Of a DNA stretch of 64,000 nucleotides, positions 35,933 through 43,758 are shown piece after piece. The translations under genes and the position numbers were made by a program. The stretch is from the NCBI GenBank assembly GCA_937884995.1, contig CAKZZL010000035.1, positions 98,989-162,988 of the forward strand. The letters are read 5' to 3'. Each line of letters begins with the position of its first letter. Within the stretch, counting starts at the first letter, position 1. The notes beneath the pieces were generated by a model that saw nothing but the letters and a program-made list of their open reading frames with translations, had not been told where the DNA came from and ran no database searches. The stretch is from an uncultured Clostridia bacterium. Its GTDB lineage: Bacteria; Bacillota; Clostridia; Oscillospirales; Acutalibacteraceae.

Positions 35933-36994
35933 ATGAAAAAATATCTTGTAACGGGTGGAGCCGGCTTTATCGGTTCAAATTTTATCCTTTATATGCTTAA
36001 AAAATACGACGACATACTTCTTGTTAACCTTGATAAACTGACATATGCCGGGAACCTTGAGAACCTGGATTCGGTCAAGGACGACTCTAGGCATGTCTTC
36101 GTACAGGGAGATATTTGTGACAAAGAACTAGTATCGGATTTGTTTGACAAATATGATTTTGACTATGTAATAAACTTCGCTGCCGAATCACACGTCGACA
36201 GATCTATTGCAAATCCAGAAATATTTGTTGAGACAAATGTTATGGGGACGGTAAACCTTATTCAAACAGCAAAAGAACATTGGCTTTGTGACAAACAGTG
36301 GAAAAAGGGATGCAAATATCTGCAGGTAAGCACAGATGAAGTATATGGGTCACTCGGCAAGGAAGGCTTCTTTACGGAGACTACTCCAATAACACCTCAC
36401 AGTCCATACAGTTCGTCAAAGGCGTCTGCAGACCATTTTGTTCGAGCATTCCATGATACATACGGCTTGCCGATAAACATTACGAGATGCAGTAACAATT
36501 ATGGAAGCTTTCAATTTGTTGAAAAACTGATTCCCCTTATGATATATAATGCAATGAATCACAAAAGTTTGCCAGTATACGGGGACGGAATGCAGATTCG
36601 AGACTGGCTTTATGTTGAGGATCACTGTAAGGCAATTGATATGGTGTGCTCCGATGGAAAAAATGGAGAAGTTTATAATGTGGGCGGCCACAATGAGCAC
36701 CCAAACATTTTTATTGTAAAGACCATCATAAGCAGACTGTCTGAAAGATTGAACGACCCGGAGATTAATGAAAATCTTATTAAGCATGTGGAGGACCGTT
36801 TGGGACACGATCGACGCTACGGCATAGATCCGACAAAGGTTAAAAACGACCTCGGCTGGTATCCTGAAACACCTTTTGAGCTCGGGATAGTTAAAACAAT
36901 CGATTGGTATCTTGACAATCCCGTGTGGGTAGAGCATGTAACATCAGGAGATTATCAGAACTATTATGAAAAAATGTACGGAAGTAAGATTTAG
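35933..36994 (+). CDS. rfbB: dTDP-glucose 4,6-dehydratase
   Basis: 353-aa NAD-dependent SDR enzyme, second step of dTDP-L-rhamnose synthesis. TGGAGFIGSNFILYML, AAESHVDRSI, STDEVYGSLGKEGFF with Asp-Glu proton donors, and the Y-x-x-x-K in SPYSSSKASADHFV are all present. Near-usual length. AAAGGATAAACA precedes ATG. It starts the rfbB-rfbD-rfbC-rfbA block, coupled closely. Confidence 0.96.
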   Translation: MKKYLVTGGAGFIGSNFILYMLKKYDDILLVNLDKLTYAGNLENLDSVKDDSRHVFVQGDICDKELVSDLFDKYDFDYVINFAAESHVDRSIANPEIFVETNVMGTVNLIQTAKEHWLCDKQWKKGCKYLQVSTDEVYGSLGKEGFFTETTPITPHSPYSSSKASADHFVRAFHDTYGLPINITRCSNNYGSFQFVEKLIPLMIYNAMNHKSLPVYGDGMQIRDWLYVEDHCKAIDMVCSDGKNGEVYNVGGHNEHPNIFIVKTIISRLSERLNDPEINENLIKHVEDRLGHDRRYGIDPTKVKNDLGWYPETPFELGIVKTIDWYLDNPVWVEHVTSGDYQNYYEKMYGSKI

Positions 36995-37011
36995 TACTTG
37001 AAAGGCATTTT

Positions 37012-37899
37012 ATGAAGGCGTTTGTAACGGGTGTATGCGGTCAGCTTGGATATGACTGCTCAAATAATCTAAAAGCTAGAGGCTATGAGGTAGTAGGCTC
37101 AGACTTATTGCCTGCAGACGGAAAAAAAGATTATATTAGTCTTGATATTACTGATGAAAAGGCCGTTTTTGAAGCCGTTTTGTCGGTAAAACCCGATGTA
37201 ATTATTCATTGTGCTGCGTGGACAGCAGTGGATGATGCCGAAAAAGCCGAAAACAGAAGCAAAGTTTTTTCAGTCAACTTGGAGGGAACGAGATACATAG
37301 CATCTGCGGCAAAAGCTGTGGGAGCAAAGATGGTATATATTTCGACTGATTACGTTTTTGATGGAATGGGGAATACTCCCAGAAAACCAGATGACAAAAG
37401 TTTTGCCCCTCTTAATGTTTACGGACAGAGTAAACTTGAGGGAGAGAATGCTGTATCCTCTATTTTGACAGATTACTTCATTATTAGGATATCGTGGGTG
37501 TTCGGACTTAATGGCAAGAATTTCATAAAGACTATGATAAATGTTGCGAAGACACACGATGAAGTACGCGTTGTTAACGATCAGATAGGGACACCGACAT
37601 ACACACTTGACCTTGCTCGATTGATTTCAGATATGATTGAAAGTGAAAAATACGGTTATTATCATGTTACAAACGAAGGCGGATATATATCGTGGTATGA
37701 TTTTTGTCTCGAGATATATAAACAATACGGATTAAATACAAGAGTTATTCCTGTCAGTACAGAAGAATACGGTGCAAGTCTGGCAATCCGTCCGTTTAAT
37801 AGTAGAATGGATAAAAGCAAACTGGTTGATTGTGGATTTACACCTCTTCCCGATTGGCGGGATGCACTGAAAAGATATCTTAAGGAGGCACAACTTTAA
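37012..37899 (+). CDS. rfbD: dTDP-4-dehydrorhamnose reductase
   Basis: 295-aa SDR reductase, last step of dTDP-L-rhamnose synthesis. The motif GVCGQLGYDCSNNL stands for the usual GxxGQLG-binding motif, and the catalytic Y-x-x-x-K is NVYGQSKLEGENAV; STDYVFDG precedes it. AAAGGCATTTT lies before ATG. The stop overlaps the next start in TAATG. Confidence 0.95.
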   Translation: MKAFVTGVCGQLGYDCSNNLKARGYEVVGSDLLPADGKKDYISLDITDEKAVFEAVLSVKPDVIIHCAAWTAVDDAEKAENRSKVFSVNLEGTRYIASAAKAVGAKMVYISTDYVFDGMGNTPRKPDDKSFAPLNVYGQSKLEGENAVSSILTDYFIIRISWVFGLNGKNFIKTMINVAKTHDEVRVVNDQIGTPTYTLDLARLISDMIESEKYGYYHVTNEGGYISWYDFCLEIYKQYGLNTRVIPVSTEEYGASLAIRPFNSRMDKSKLVDCGFTPLPDWRDALKRYLKEAQL

Positions 37900-38489
37900 T
37901 GGGACAGATTACAGTAGTAAAAAATCTAGACAATATAGAAGGTCTGTGCCTGATAACTCCCAAAGTTCATGGAGACAAAAGAGGATATTTTACTGAAACG
38001 TATTCTGCAAGAGATATGAAAGAAGCCGGACTCGATATTCTTTTTGTTCAAGATAATCAAAGCATGAGCAGCAAAGGTGTTCTCAGAGGACTCCATTTTC
38101 AAAAAAAATATGCCCAGACAAAACTCGTAAGGGTAATAAAGGGCAAGGTGTTTGATGTTGCCGTAGATATTCGTCCTGGGTCTCCTACATATGGAAAGTG
38201 GCACGGAGAAATACTTAGTGAGGAAAACCACAGACAGTTTCTTATTCCGAAAGGATTTGCACATGGATTTCTTGTCCTGTCAGACACGGCTGAATTTTGT
38301 TATAAATGTGATGACTTTTATCATCCTGATGATGAAGGCGGAATTGTATGGAATGATCCCGATATAGGGATAGAATGGCCGGAAATAAAAAAAGAATTAT
38401 ATAATGGCAGTGAAATATACACCTTGGACGGAAGGAAACTGAACCTTTCGGAAAAGGACCTGGCATGGCCCGGAATTAAGGAAATTTGA
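37899..38489 (+). CDS. rfbC: dTDP-4-dehydrorhamnose 3,5-epimerase
   Basis: 196-aa cupin-fold epimerase, third step of dTDP-L-rhamnose synthesis. GDKRGYFTETYSARDM, FVQDNQSMSSKGVLRGLHFQ, RVIKGKVFDVAVDIRPGSPT and IPKGFAHGFLVLSDTAEF contain the catalytic His and substrate-binding arginines. Size is normal for the family. Coupled to rfbD by TAATG. Confidence 0.96.
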   Translation: MGQITVVKNLDNIEGLCLITPKVHGDKRGYFTETYSARDMKEAGLDILFVQDNQSMSSKGVLRGLHFQKKYAQTKLVRVIKGKVFDVAVDIRPGSPTYGKWHGEILSEENHRQFLIPKGFAHGFLVLSDTAEFCYKCDDFYHPDDEGGIVWNDPDIGIEWPEIKKELYNGSEIYTLDGRKLNLSEKDLAWPGIKEI

Positions 38490-38513
38490 TTTTACAGTAA
38501 AGGGGCGTTCAGC

Positions 38514-39401
38514 ATGAAAGGCATTATACTTGCAGGAGGAGCAGGGACGAGACTTTATCCTCTTACTAAAGTAACCAGCAAACAACTTTTACCGATATAC
38601 GACAAACCTATGATATATTATCCGCTAAGTACTTTGATGCTAGCCGGAATCAAAGATATATTAATTATTTCAACTCCTAAGGATACACCGCGGTTTGAAA
38701 ATTTATTAGGAGACGGACAACAGTTCGGCATAAGCCTGTCATATAAGGTTCAGCCTTCTCCTGACGGACTTGCCCAAGCCTTTATATTGGGCGAAGAATT
38801 CCTAGGCGGAGAAGCCGGGGCAATGATATTAGGTGACAATATCTTTTACGGAAATGGATTAAGAAAGATATTAAAATCAGCTGTTGCTAACGCTGAAGAA
38901 AATAAGAGAGCAACTGTTTTTGGATATTATGTAACTGATCCTGAAAGATTCGGTGTTGTTTCTTTTGATGAGACAGGAAAGGCTACAGCTATAGTTGAAA
39001 AACCTGATCATCCGCAAAGCAATTATGCAGTTACAGGAATTTATTTTTATCCGGCGGGTGTGAGCTTAAAAGCAAAAATGGTAAAGCCCAGCAAACGCGG
39101 GGAGCTTGAAATCACAACGCTTAATGAGATTTATCTTAACGAAGGTTTCTTAGATGTACAACTTATGGGCAGAGGATTTGCATGGCTTGATACAGGAACT
39201 ATGGATAGCCTTTTAAGAGCTGCAAACTTCATAGAAACAATTCAAAGTCAGCAAGGCATTGTAATAAGTGCTCCTGAAGAAGTAGCCTTTGTGAATGGCT
39301 TTATTGATAAGGAAAGACTTATTGAAAGTGCGAATGCATATGGCAAGAGTCCTTATGGATATCACCTTAGATCTGTAGCTGAAGGGAAAATTGTTTTTTA
39401 G
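38514..39401 (+). CDS. rfbA: Glucose-1-phosphate thymidylyltransferase
   Basis: 295-aa nucleotidyltransferase making dTDP-glucose from glucose-1-phosphate and dTTP, first step of dTDP-L-rhamnose. [18 protein letters not shown] signature, then [27 protein letters not shown] and [14 protein letters not shown] lies in AAAGGGGCG. It supplies the first step although last of the rfb block. The PPC/DUF296 gene begins 8 bp after it. Confidence 0.96.
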   Translation: MKGIILAGGAGTRLYPLTKVTSKQLLPIYDKPMIYYPLSTLMLAGIKDILIISTPKDTPRFENLLGDGQQFGISLSYKVQPSPDGLAQAFILGEEFLGGEAGAMILGDNIFYGNGLRKILKSAVANAEENKRATVFGYYVTDPERFGVVSFDETGKATAIVEKPDHPQSNYAVTGIYFYPAGVSLKAKMVKPSKRGELEITTLNEIYLNEGFLDVQLMGRGFAWLDTGTMDSLLRAANFIETIQSQQGIVISAPEEVAFVNGFIDKERLIESANAYGKSPYGYHLRSVAEGKIVF

Positions 39402-39409
39402 GAGACAAG

Positions 39410-39829
39410 ATGGAATACAAAAGATATGATAATGATATAGTCTTAAGATTGGATAAGTCAGATGAAATACTTTCTTCTATAGCAAAGATAGCAGAAACAG
39501 AAGATGTAAAGGCAGCTTCCTTTACAGGAATCGGTGCAAGTGATGACATTGATGTCGGAATATTCAGTATTGAAAAATCAACATATGAAAAATTCCATTA
39601 TGAAGGAAATCATGAAATAACCAGTCTTACGGGAAATATTACAACTGCTGACAATAAACCGTATATTCATGCGCATATAACCTGTGCGGATAAGGATGGA
39701 AAAATTGTCGGAGGACATCTTTTGAAAGGTAATATCTCTCTGACATGTGAAATATTTATACATATCCTTGACTGCCGAGTAAAAAGGAAATATGACCCTC
39801 AAACCAATATAAACAAATTCGATTTTTAA
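39410..39829 (+). CDS. PPC/DUF296 domain protein at the end of the polysaccharide operon
   Basis: 139-aa protein consisting of a single PPC (DUF296) domain. IAKIAETEDVKAASFTGIGA, YEGNHEITSLTGNITTADNKP, and the metal-ligand-like HAHITCADKDGKIVGGHLL identify the family, with C-terminal EIFIHILD. There is no AT-hook, unlike plant proteins with this domain. Bacterial members are poorly understood; some are linked to DNA-binding or metal binding. RBS GGAGA. Last gene before a bidirectional terminator. It is distinct from the sugar enzymes before it and its role in this operon is unknown. Confidence 0.8.
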   Translation: MEYKRYDNDIVLRLDKSDEILSSIAKIAETEDVKAASFTGIGASDDIDVGIFSIEKSTYEKFHYEGNHEITSLTGNITTADNKPYIHAHITCADKDGKIVGGHLLKGNISLTCEIFIHILDCRVKRKYDPQTNINKFDF

Positions 39830-39838
39830 TCACAAAAG

Positions 39839-39860
39839 AGCCCCGGATAGTTCCGGGGCT
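39839..39860. terminator. Bidirectional intrinsic terminator closing the polysaccharide operon
   Basis: A 9-bp perfect stem (AGCCCCGGA/TCCGGGGCT) with loop TAGT sits between convergent genes. The minus side is followed by CTCTTTTG. Confidence 0.82.
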
Positions 39861-39884
39861 TAATGTTAAATTATACAATTTAAG

Positions 39885-41057
39885 TTATATTCTTGCTACT
39901 CCGTCTTTACGTGCAGCTTCTGCAACTGCATTTGCAACGGTATCTTTTACTCTCGAATCGAAAGCATAAGGAAGAATATATTCTGTGCTTAATTTATCAT
40001 CTTCAACGAGTGAAGCGAGAGCATATGCAGCTGCTATCTTCATGTTTTCTGTAATCTGGCTTGCTCTTACATCAAGCGCACCACGGAAGATTCCGGGGAA
40101 TGCAAGAACGTTGTTAACCTGGTTCGGGAAATCTGAACGGCCTGTACATACGATAGAAGCTCCTGCTTCTTTAGCAAGGTCAGGCATGATTTCAGGTGTC
40201 GGGTTTGCCATAGCCATGATAACAGGATCAGGATTCATGGTTTTGATCATTTCCTGAGTGAGAACACCGGGCGCTGAAACACCGATAAATACATCTGTGC
40301 CTTTGATAGCTTCAGCAAGTCCGCCTTTAACCATACCACGGTTAGTAACTTTTGCAATTTCTTCTTTTGCAGGATTGAGATTTTCTCTTCCCTCATATAT
40401 AGCGCCTGTTCTGTCGCAAAGAATAACATCATTAAGACCAAGTGTCATAAGTAACTTTGCTATTGCTGTACCTGCAGCACCTGCGCCGTTGATAACTGCT
40501 TTGCATTCGCCGATTTTCTTGCCTGTGATTTTGCATGCATTGATAAATGCTGCAGAACAGATAACTGCAGTACCATGCTGGTCATCATGGAAAATCGGAA
40601 TATCACAAATTTCCTTTAATTTTCTTTCAATCTCAAAGCATCTTGGAGCTGAGATATCCTCAAGGTTAATACCACCGAAAGAACCTGAAATGTTATATAC
40701 TGTCTGAACGAATTCATCAACGTCTTTTGTTCTTACACAAATCGGGAATGCATCTACTCCGCCGAATTCCTTGAAGAGAACACATTTACCTTCCATAACA
40801 GGCATACCTGCTTCGGGTCCTATATCACCGAGACCTAAAACTGCAGTACCGTCTGTGATAACGGCAACCATATTCCAACGACGTGTAAGTTCCCAGCTCT
40901 TCTTGTAATCAGCCTGAATTGCAAGGCAGGGCTCAGCAACACCGGGAGTATATGCAAGTGAAAGGGCATCTTTGTTGTCAACTTTTGCACGTGCAACAAC
41001 TTCAACTTTGCCTTTCCATTCTCCATGAAGTCTGAGTGATTCTTTTCTGTAATCCAT
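39885..41057 (-). CDS. NAD(P)-dependent malic enzyme (short bacterial type)
   Basis: 390-aa malic enzyme decarboxylating L-malate to pyruvate. [14 protein letters not shown] opens the protein; YTPGVAEPC, the metal-binding [23 protein letters not shown] [13 protein letters not shown] and the NAD-binding [13 protein letters not shown] are present. Lacks the C-terminal phosphotransacetylase domain of MaeB. Cytoplasmic. It follows the Ldh2-type dehydrogenase gene on the same strand, a potential malate-oxidation pair. Confidence 0.95.
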   Translation of the reverse strand: MDYRKESLRLHGEWKGKVEVVARAKVDNKDALSLAYTPGVAEPCLAIQADYKKSWELTRRWNMVAVITDGTAVLGLGDIGPEAGMPVMEGKCVLFKEFGGVDAFPICVRTKDVDEFVQTVYNISGSFGGINLEDISAPRCFEIERKLKEICDIPIFHDDQHGTAVICSAAFINACKITGKKIGECKAVINGAGAAGTAIAKLLMTLGLNDVILCDRTGAIYEGRENLNPAKEEIAKVTNRGMVKGGLAEAIKGTDVFIGVSAPGVLTQEMIKTMNPDPVIMAMANPTPEIMPDLAKEAGASIVCTGRSDFPNQVNNVLAFPGIFRGALDVRASQITENMKIAAAYALASLVEDDKLSTEYILPYAFDSRVKDTVANAVAEAARKDGVARI

Positions 41058-41106
41058 AATAATTACCTTTACCTTTCAAAATTAAATATTTTTTAACAGA
41101 ACTAAT

Positions 41107-41131
41107 GGGCAGAATATGAAATACTCTGCCC
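41107..41131. terminator. Possible hairpin between the Ldh2 and malic enzyme genes
   Basis: A 7-bp stem (GGGCAGA/TCTGCCC) with an 11-nt loop. Neither side has a strong T-run, so it may only attenuate or stabilise transcripts. Confidence 0.4.
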
Positions 41132-41144
41132 TTTGAATTTTAAA

Positions 41145-42308
41145 TCAAGCTCTCTCAATATGAGATTTGATCTTTTTGCTTTCAGGATAAGGAGTGTAGT
41201 TTTCTTCCCATGGGAATGTGTAATCAAGTCCAAGTTCATCTCTTACAGAGTTGATTTCGCCCTGAACTGATTCGTTAATCGGAACACCGGAGTTCTCTCT
41301 TGATTTCCAGATCTCATACTCTTTTTCACCTGCGATATAGATTCTCTCTTCGCCGGGAGCTTTTCTTGAAGCACGAATCTTGCGGATGATTTCGCCTGTT
41401 TTCTTTCTGCAAAGATCTTCACCTAAGAAATGGTTTGTATCAATAGCAATAAAGAAATGTCCAAGATGATAAGGTCTGATATTGCCTTCTTCGTCTTTAC
41501 CGTCAAGGTCTTTACCATAAGCACCATCCTGAAGTACAGATGAAAGGAATTCAACGAACATTGCAAATCCGTATCCCTTGTATCCGCCGAGAGCTTCGCC
41601 GATTCCGCCTACTGTTGTAAGAGCAGCTGTGCCGTTACGGATTTTCTTTAATGCTTCGCCTGCATCACCTTCAACAGGAGTACCATCTATATTGATGATT
41701 GTGCCTGGATGAACGGGTTCATTGATTCTTGCATAATATTCAATCTTACCATTTTGTGTGATTGATGTAGCACAGTCAAAGTTGAAATCAAAAGCTTCAT
41801 CTGAAGGAACACCGAGTGTGAATGGGTTTGTTCCGAACATGCCTTCTGTACCGAGTGTAGGAGCAACTGAAGGACGTGCATTTGTACCGGTCATGCCGAT
41901 GCAGCCGTTCTCTGTTGCCATGGATGTATAATAACCTGCGATACCATAGTGGCAGGAGTTGCGTACAACAACCATACCCATACCGTATTTCTTAGCTTTA
42001 TCGATAGCCATCTGCATAGCTTTGGTTCCTATAACCTGACCCATGCCGTTATGACCGTCTACAACTGCTGTTGTTTCAGTTTCCTTTAATATTTCAAAGT
42101 TTGTTGTAGGTAATTGGATGCCGGCCTTGATTCTGTCAAGGTAAATGGGCTTAAATCTGTTACAGCCGTGGCTTTCAATACCTCTCTTATCTGATTCAAG
42201 AAGAACGTCTGTACACATTTCAGCTTCTTCTCTCGGAATACCGTAGCCAACGAAAGCGTCAGTTACGAAATCAGTAATCAAATTCCAGGGACATACTACT
42301 TTTGGCAT
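41145..42308 (-). CDS. Ldh2-family malate/L-lactate/ureidoglycolate-type dehydrogenase
   Basis: 387-aa NAD(P)-dependent dehydrogenase of the Ldh2 (malate/L-sulfolactate/ureidoglycolate) family, not related to Rossmann-type malate dehydrogenase. Seen: LLESDKRGIESHGCNRF with the active-site SHG, AVVDGHNGMGQVIG, VVRNSCHYGIAGYY, GTNPFTLGVPSD and GYKGYGFAMFVE. AAAGGAG lies before ATG. Malate is favoured as substrate by the neighbouring malic enzyme, which is inference; lactate or sulfolactate are possible. Confidence 0.9.
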   Translation of the reverse strand: MPKVVCPWNLITDFVTDAFVGYGIPREEAEMCTDVLLESDKRGIESHGCNRFKPIYLDRIKAGIQLPTTNFEILKETETTAVVDGHNGMGQVIGTKAMQMAIDKAKKYGMGMVVVRNSCHYGIAGYYTSMATENGCIGMTGTNARPSVAPTLGTEGMFGTNPFTLGVPSDEAFDFNFDCATSITQNGKIEYYARINEPVHPGTIINIDGTPVEGDAGEALKKIRNGTAALTTVGGIGEALGGYKGYGFAMFVEFLSSVLQDGAYGKDLDGKDEEGNIRPYHLGHFFIAIDTNHFLGEDLCRKKTGEIIRKIRASRKAPGEERIYIAGEKEYEIWKSRENSGVPINESVQGEINSVRDELGLDYTFPWEENYTPYPESKKIKSHIERA

Positions 42309-42349
42309 AACTAAAACTCCTTTAACTTTAATAAATTTTTAACAATCTT

Positions 42350-42377
42350 ATTATATCATACTTTTTACAAAAAACAA
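42350..42377 (-). promoter_or_regulatory. Candidate promoter of the Ldh2-malic enzyme pair
   Basis: TTGTTT, 16-nt spacer, TATAAT on the minus strand, ending 41 nt before the Ldh2 ATG. Confidence 0.5.
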
Positions 42378-42430
42378 CATAAATAGTATATAAAAGAGAG
42401 CAGATAAATCGGACAATTTTGGCAATATTT

Positions 42431-42462
42431 TACTCTCCCGTGAGAAAAGTAAGGGGAGAGTA
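42431..42462 (-). terminator. Candidate terminator after the dehydratase-activase pair
   Basis: A 9-bp stem (TACTCTCCC/GGGAGAGTA) lies just beyond the stop at 42472. The T-run is poor, so termination strength is uncertain. Confidence 0.45.
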
Positions 42463-42471
42463 ATTTCATAC

Positions 42472-43737
42472 TTATTTAGCTTTGAAGCCTCTTGCATTTG
42501 CAAGCATAAGTTTTATACGGTTTTCCTGATTTATCTCTGTGGCAGAGGGATCATAATCTATTGCAACAATATTTGAGTCAGGAAAATTATCTTTTATTGC
42601 TCTTATCATGCCTTTGCCGACAATGTGGTTGGGAAGACATCCGAAAGGCTGTGCACATATGATATTGTCAGTGCCTGAATGTATAAGTTCCAGCATTTCC
42701 GCAGTCAAAAGCCAGCCTTCGCCCATTTTGCATCCGTCTCCAAGATAACCATTGACCAGTGTGTGAAGCTGATTAAAATCTCCGGGAACGGCAAATCTTC
42801 CGGACTCTTTCAGCGCATCAATCATATCATGCTGGCAGTTTTCAATATAGTTCATAAGAAACTGGCAAAATGTCTTCTTCAGGATGCTACCGCCATATAT
42901 ATTGATGTCTGCTATCCTGTTATATACCTTAAAAATCATGAAATCCGTAAGACCGGGTACAACCGGCTCAGCTCCCTCTGACAGAAGAAAGCGTTCAAGG
43001 TTGTTATTGCCAAGTGCTGAGAATTTGATATATATTTCACCAACTATGCCTACTTTGACTTTGTCCTGCGGTGTATATGGAATCTGCTTGAAACTTTCAC
43101 ATATTTCATGCAGGAAATATCTCATGGATTTTCTGCTCATGCCTTTGCCGTGTGAGAATTGTTCTATCATTTCCGAGCACCATTTCTCAACAAGCGCATC
43201 TGTGTCACCTTCATTATTCTCATAAGGACGAACCTGGTTTGCAAGATTCATTATAAGGTCACCGTACATCATGGCATATATGAGACGTCTTATGAGAGTA
43301 GGAGAGAGATAGAAACCGGGATTCTTCTCAAGACCGAATGAAACAGATATAACCGGAACATATTCCATGCCTGCTTTTTTCAATGCTTTTCTTAAGAGAT
43401 GTATATAGTTGGAGGCACGGCATCCTCCGCCCGTTTGTGTAATCATGAGAGCAAGTTTGTGAGGATCCAGGTTATATGTCTTTATTGCATCCATAAATTG
43501 CCCGATAACCAAAAGCGCGGGAACACAAGTATCATTGTGCACGTATTTAAGACCTTCATCCACAACAGAACGGCCCTGGTTATTAAGCTGCATTACGTTA
43601 TACCCCTCGAGGTCCAGAAGCTTTTTGAACATACCGAAATGTATAGGCAGCATCTGAGGCATAAGAATGGTATATTCCTTTTTCATTTCTTTTGTAAAAA
43701 GCACGCGGCCTGTTTTATGATATTCAAGTTTTGCCAT
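42472..43737 (-). CDS. 2-hydroxyacyl-CoA dehydratase-like protein (HgdB-like, C-terminal half of the giant activase)
   Basis: 421-aa protein similar to the C-terminal third of the large acyl-CoA dehydratase-activase proteins of Clostridia. Cysteine motifs likely to hold an iron-sulfur cluster: HNDTCVPALL, QTGGGCRASNY, and AQPFGCLPNHIVGKGM. The last motif and FPDSNIVAIDYDPSATEIN are typical of HgdB/DUF2229-associated proteins. It starts 21 bp after the activase gene with AAAGGAG as its own RBS, so it is a separate gene and not a frameshift product. The substrate is unknown; the family is known from 2-hydroxyglutaryl-CoA dehydration but this branch is uncharacterised to my knowledge. Confidence 0.85.
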   Translation of the reverse strand: MAKLEYHKTGRVLFTKEMKKEYTILMPQMLPIHFGMFKKLLDLEGYNVMQLNNQGRSVVDEGLKYVHNDTCVPALLVIGQFMDAIKTYNLDPHKLALMITQTGGGCRASNYIHLLRKALKKAGMEYVPVISVSFGLEKNPGFYLSPTLIRRLIYAMMYGDLIMNLANQVRPYENNEGDTDALVEKWCSEMIEQFSHGKGMSRKSMRYFLHEICESFKQIPYTPQDKVKVGIVGEIYIKFSALGNNNLERFLLSEGAEPVVPGLTDFMIFKVYNRIADINIYGGSILKKTFCQFLMNYIENCQHDMIDALKESGRFAVPGDFNQLHTLVNGYLGDGCKMGEGWLLTAEMLELIHSGTDNIICAQPFGCLPNHIVGKGMIRAIKDNFPDSNIVAIDYDPSATEINQENRIKLMLANARGFKAK

Positions 43738-43758
43738 AAATTTTTTCTCCTTTGCTTT

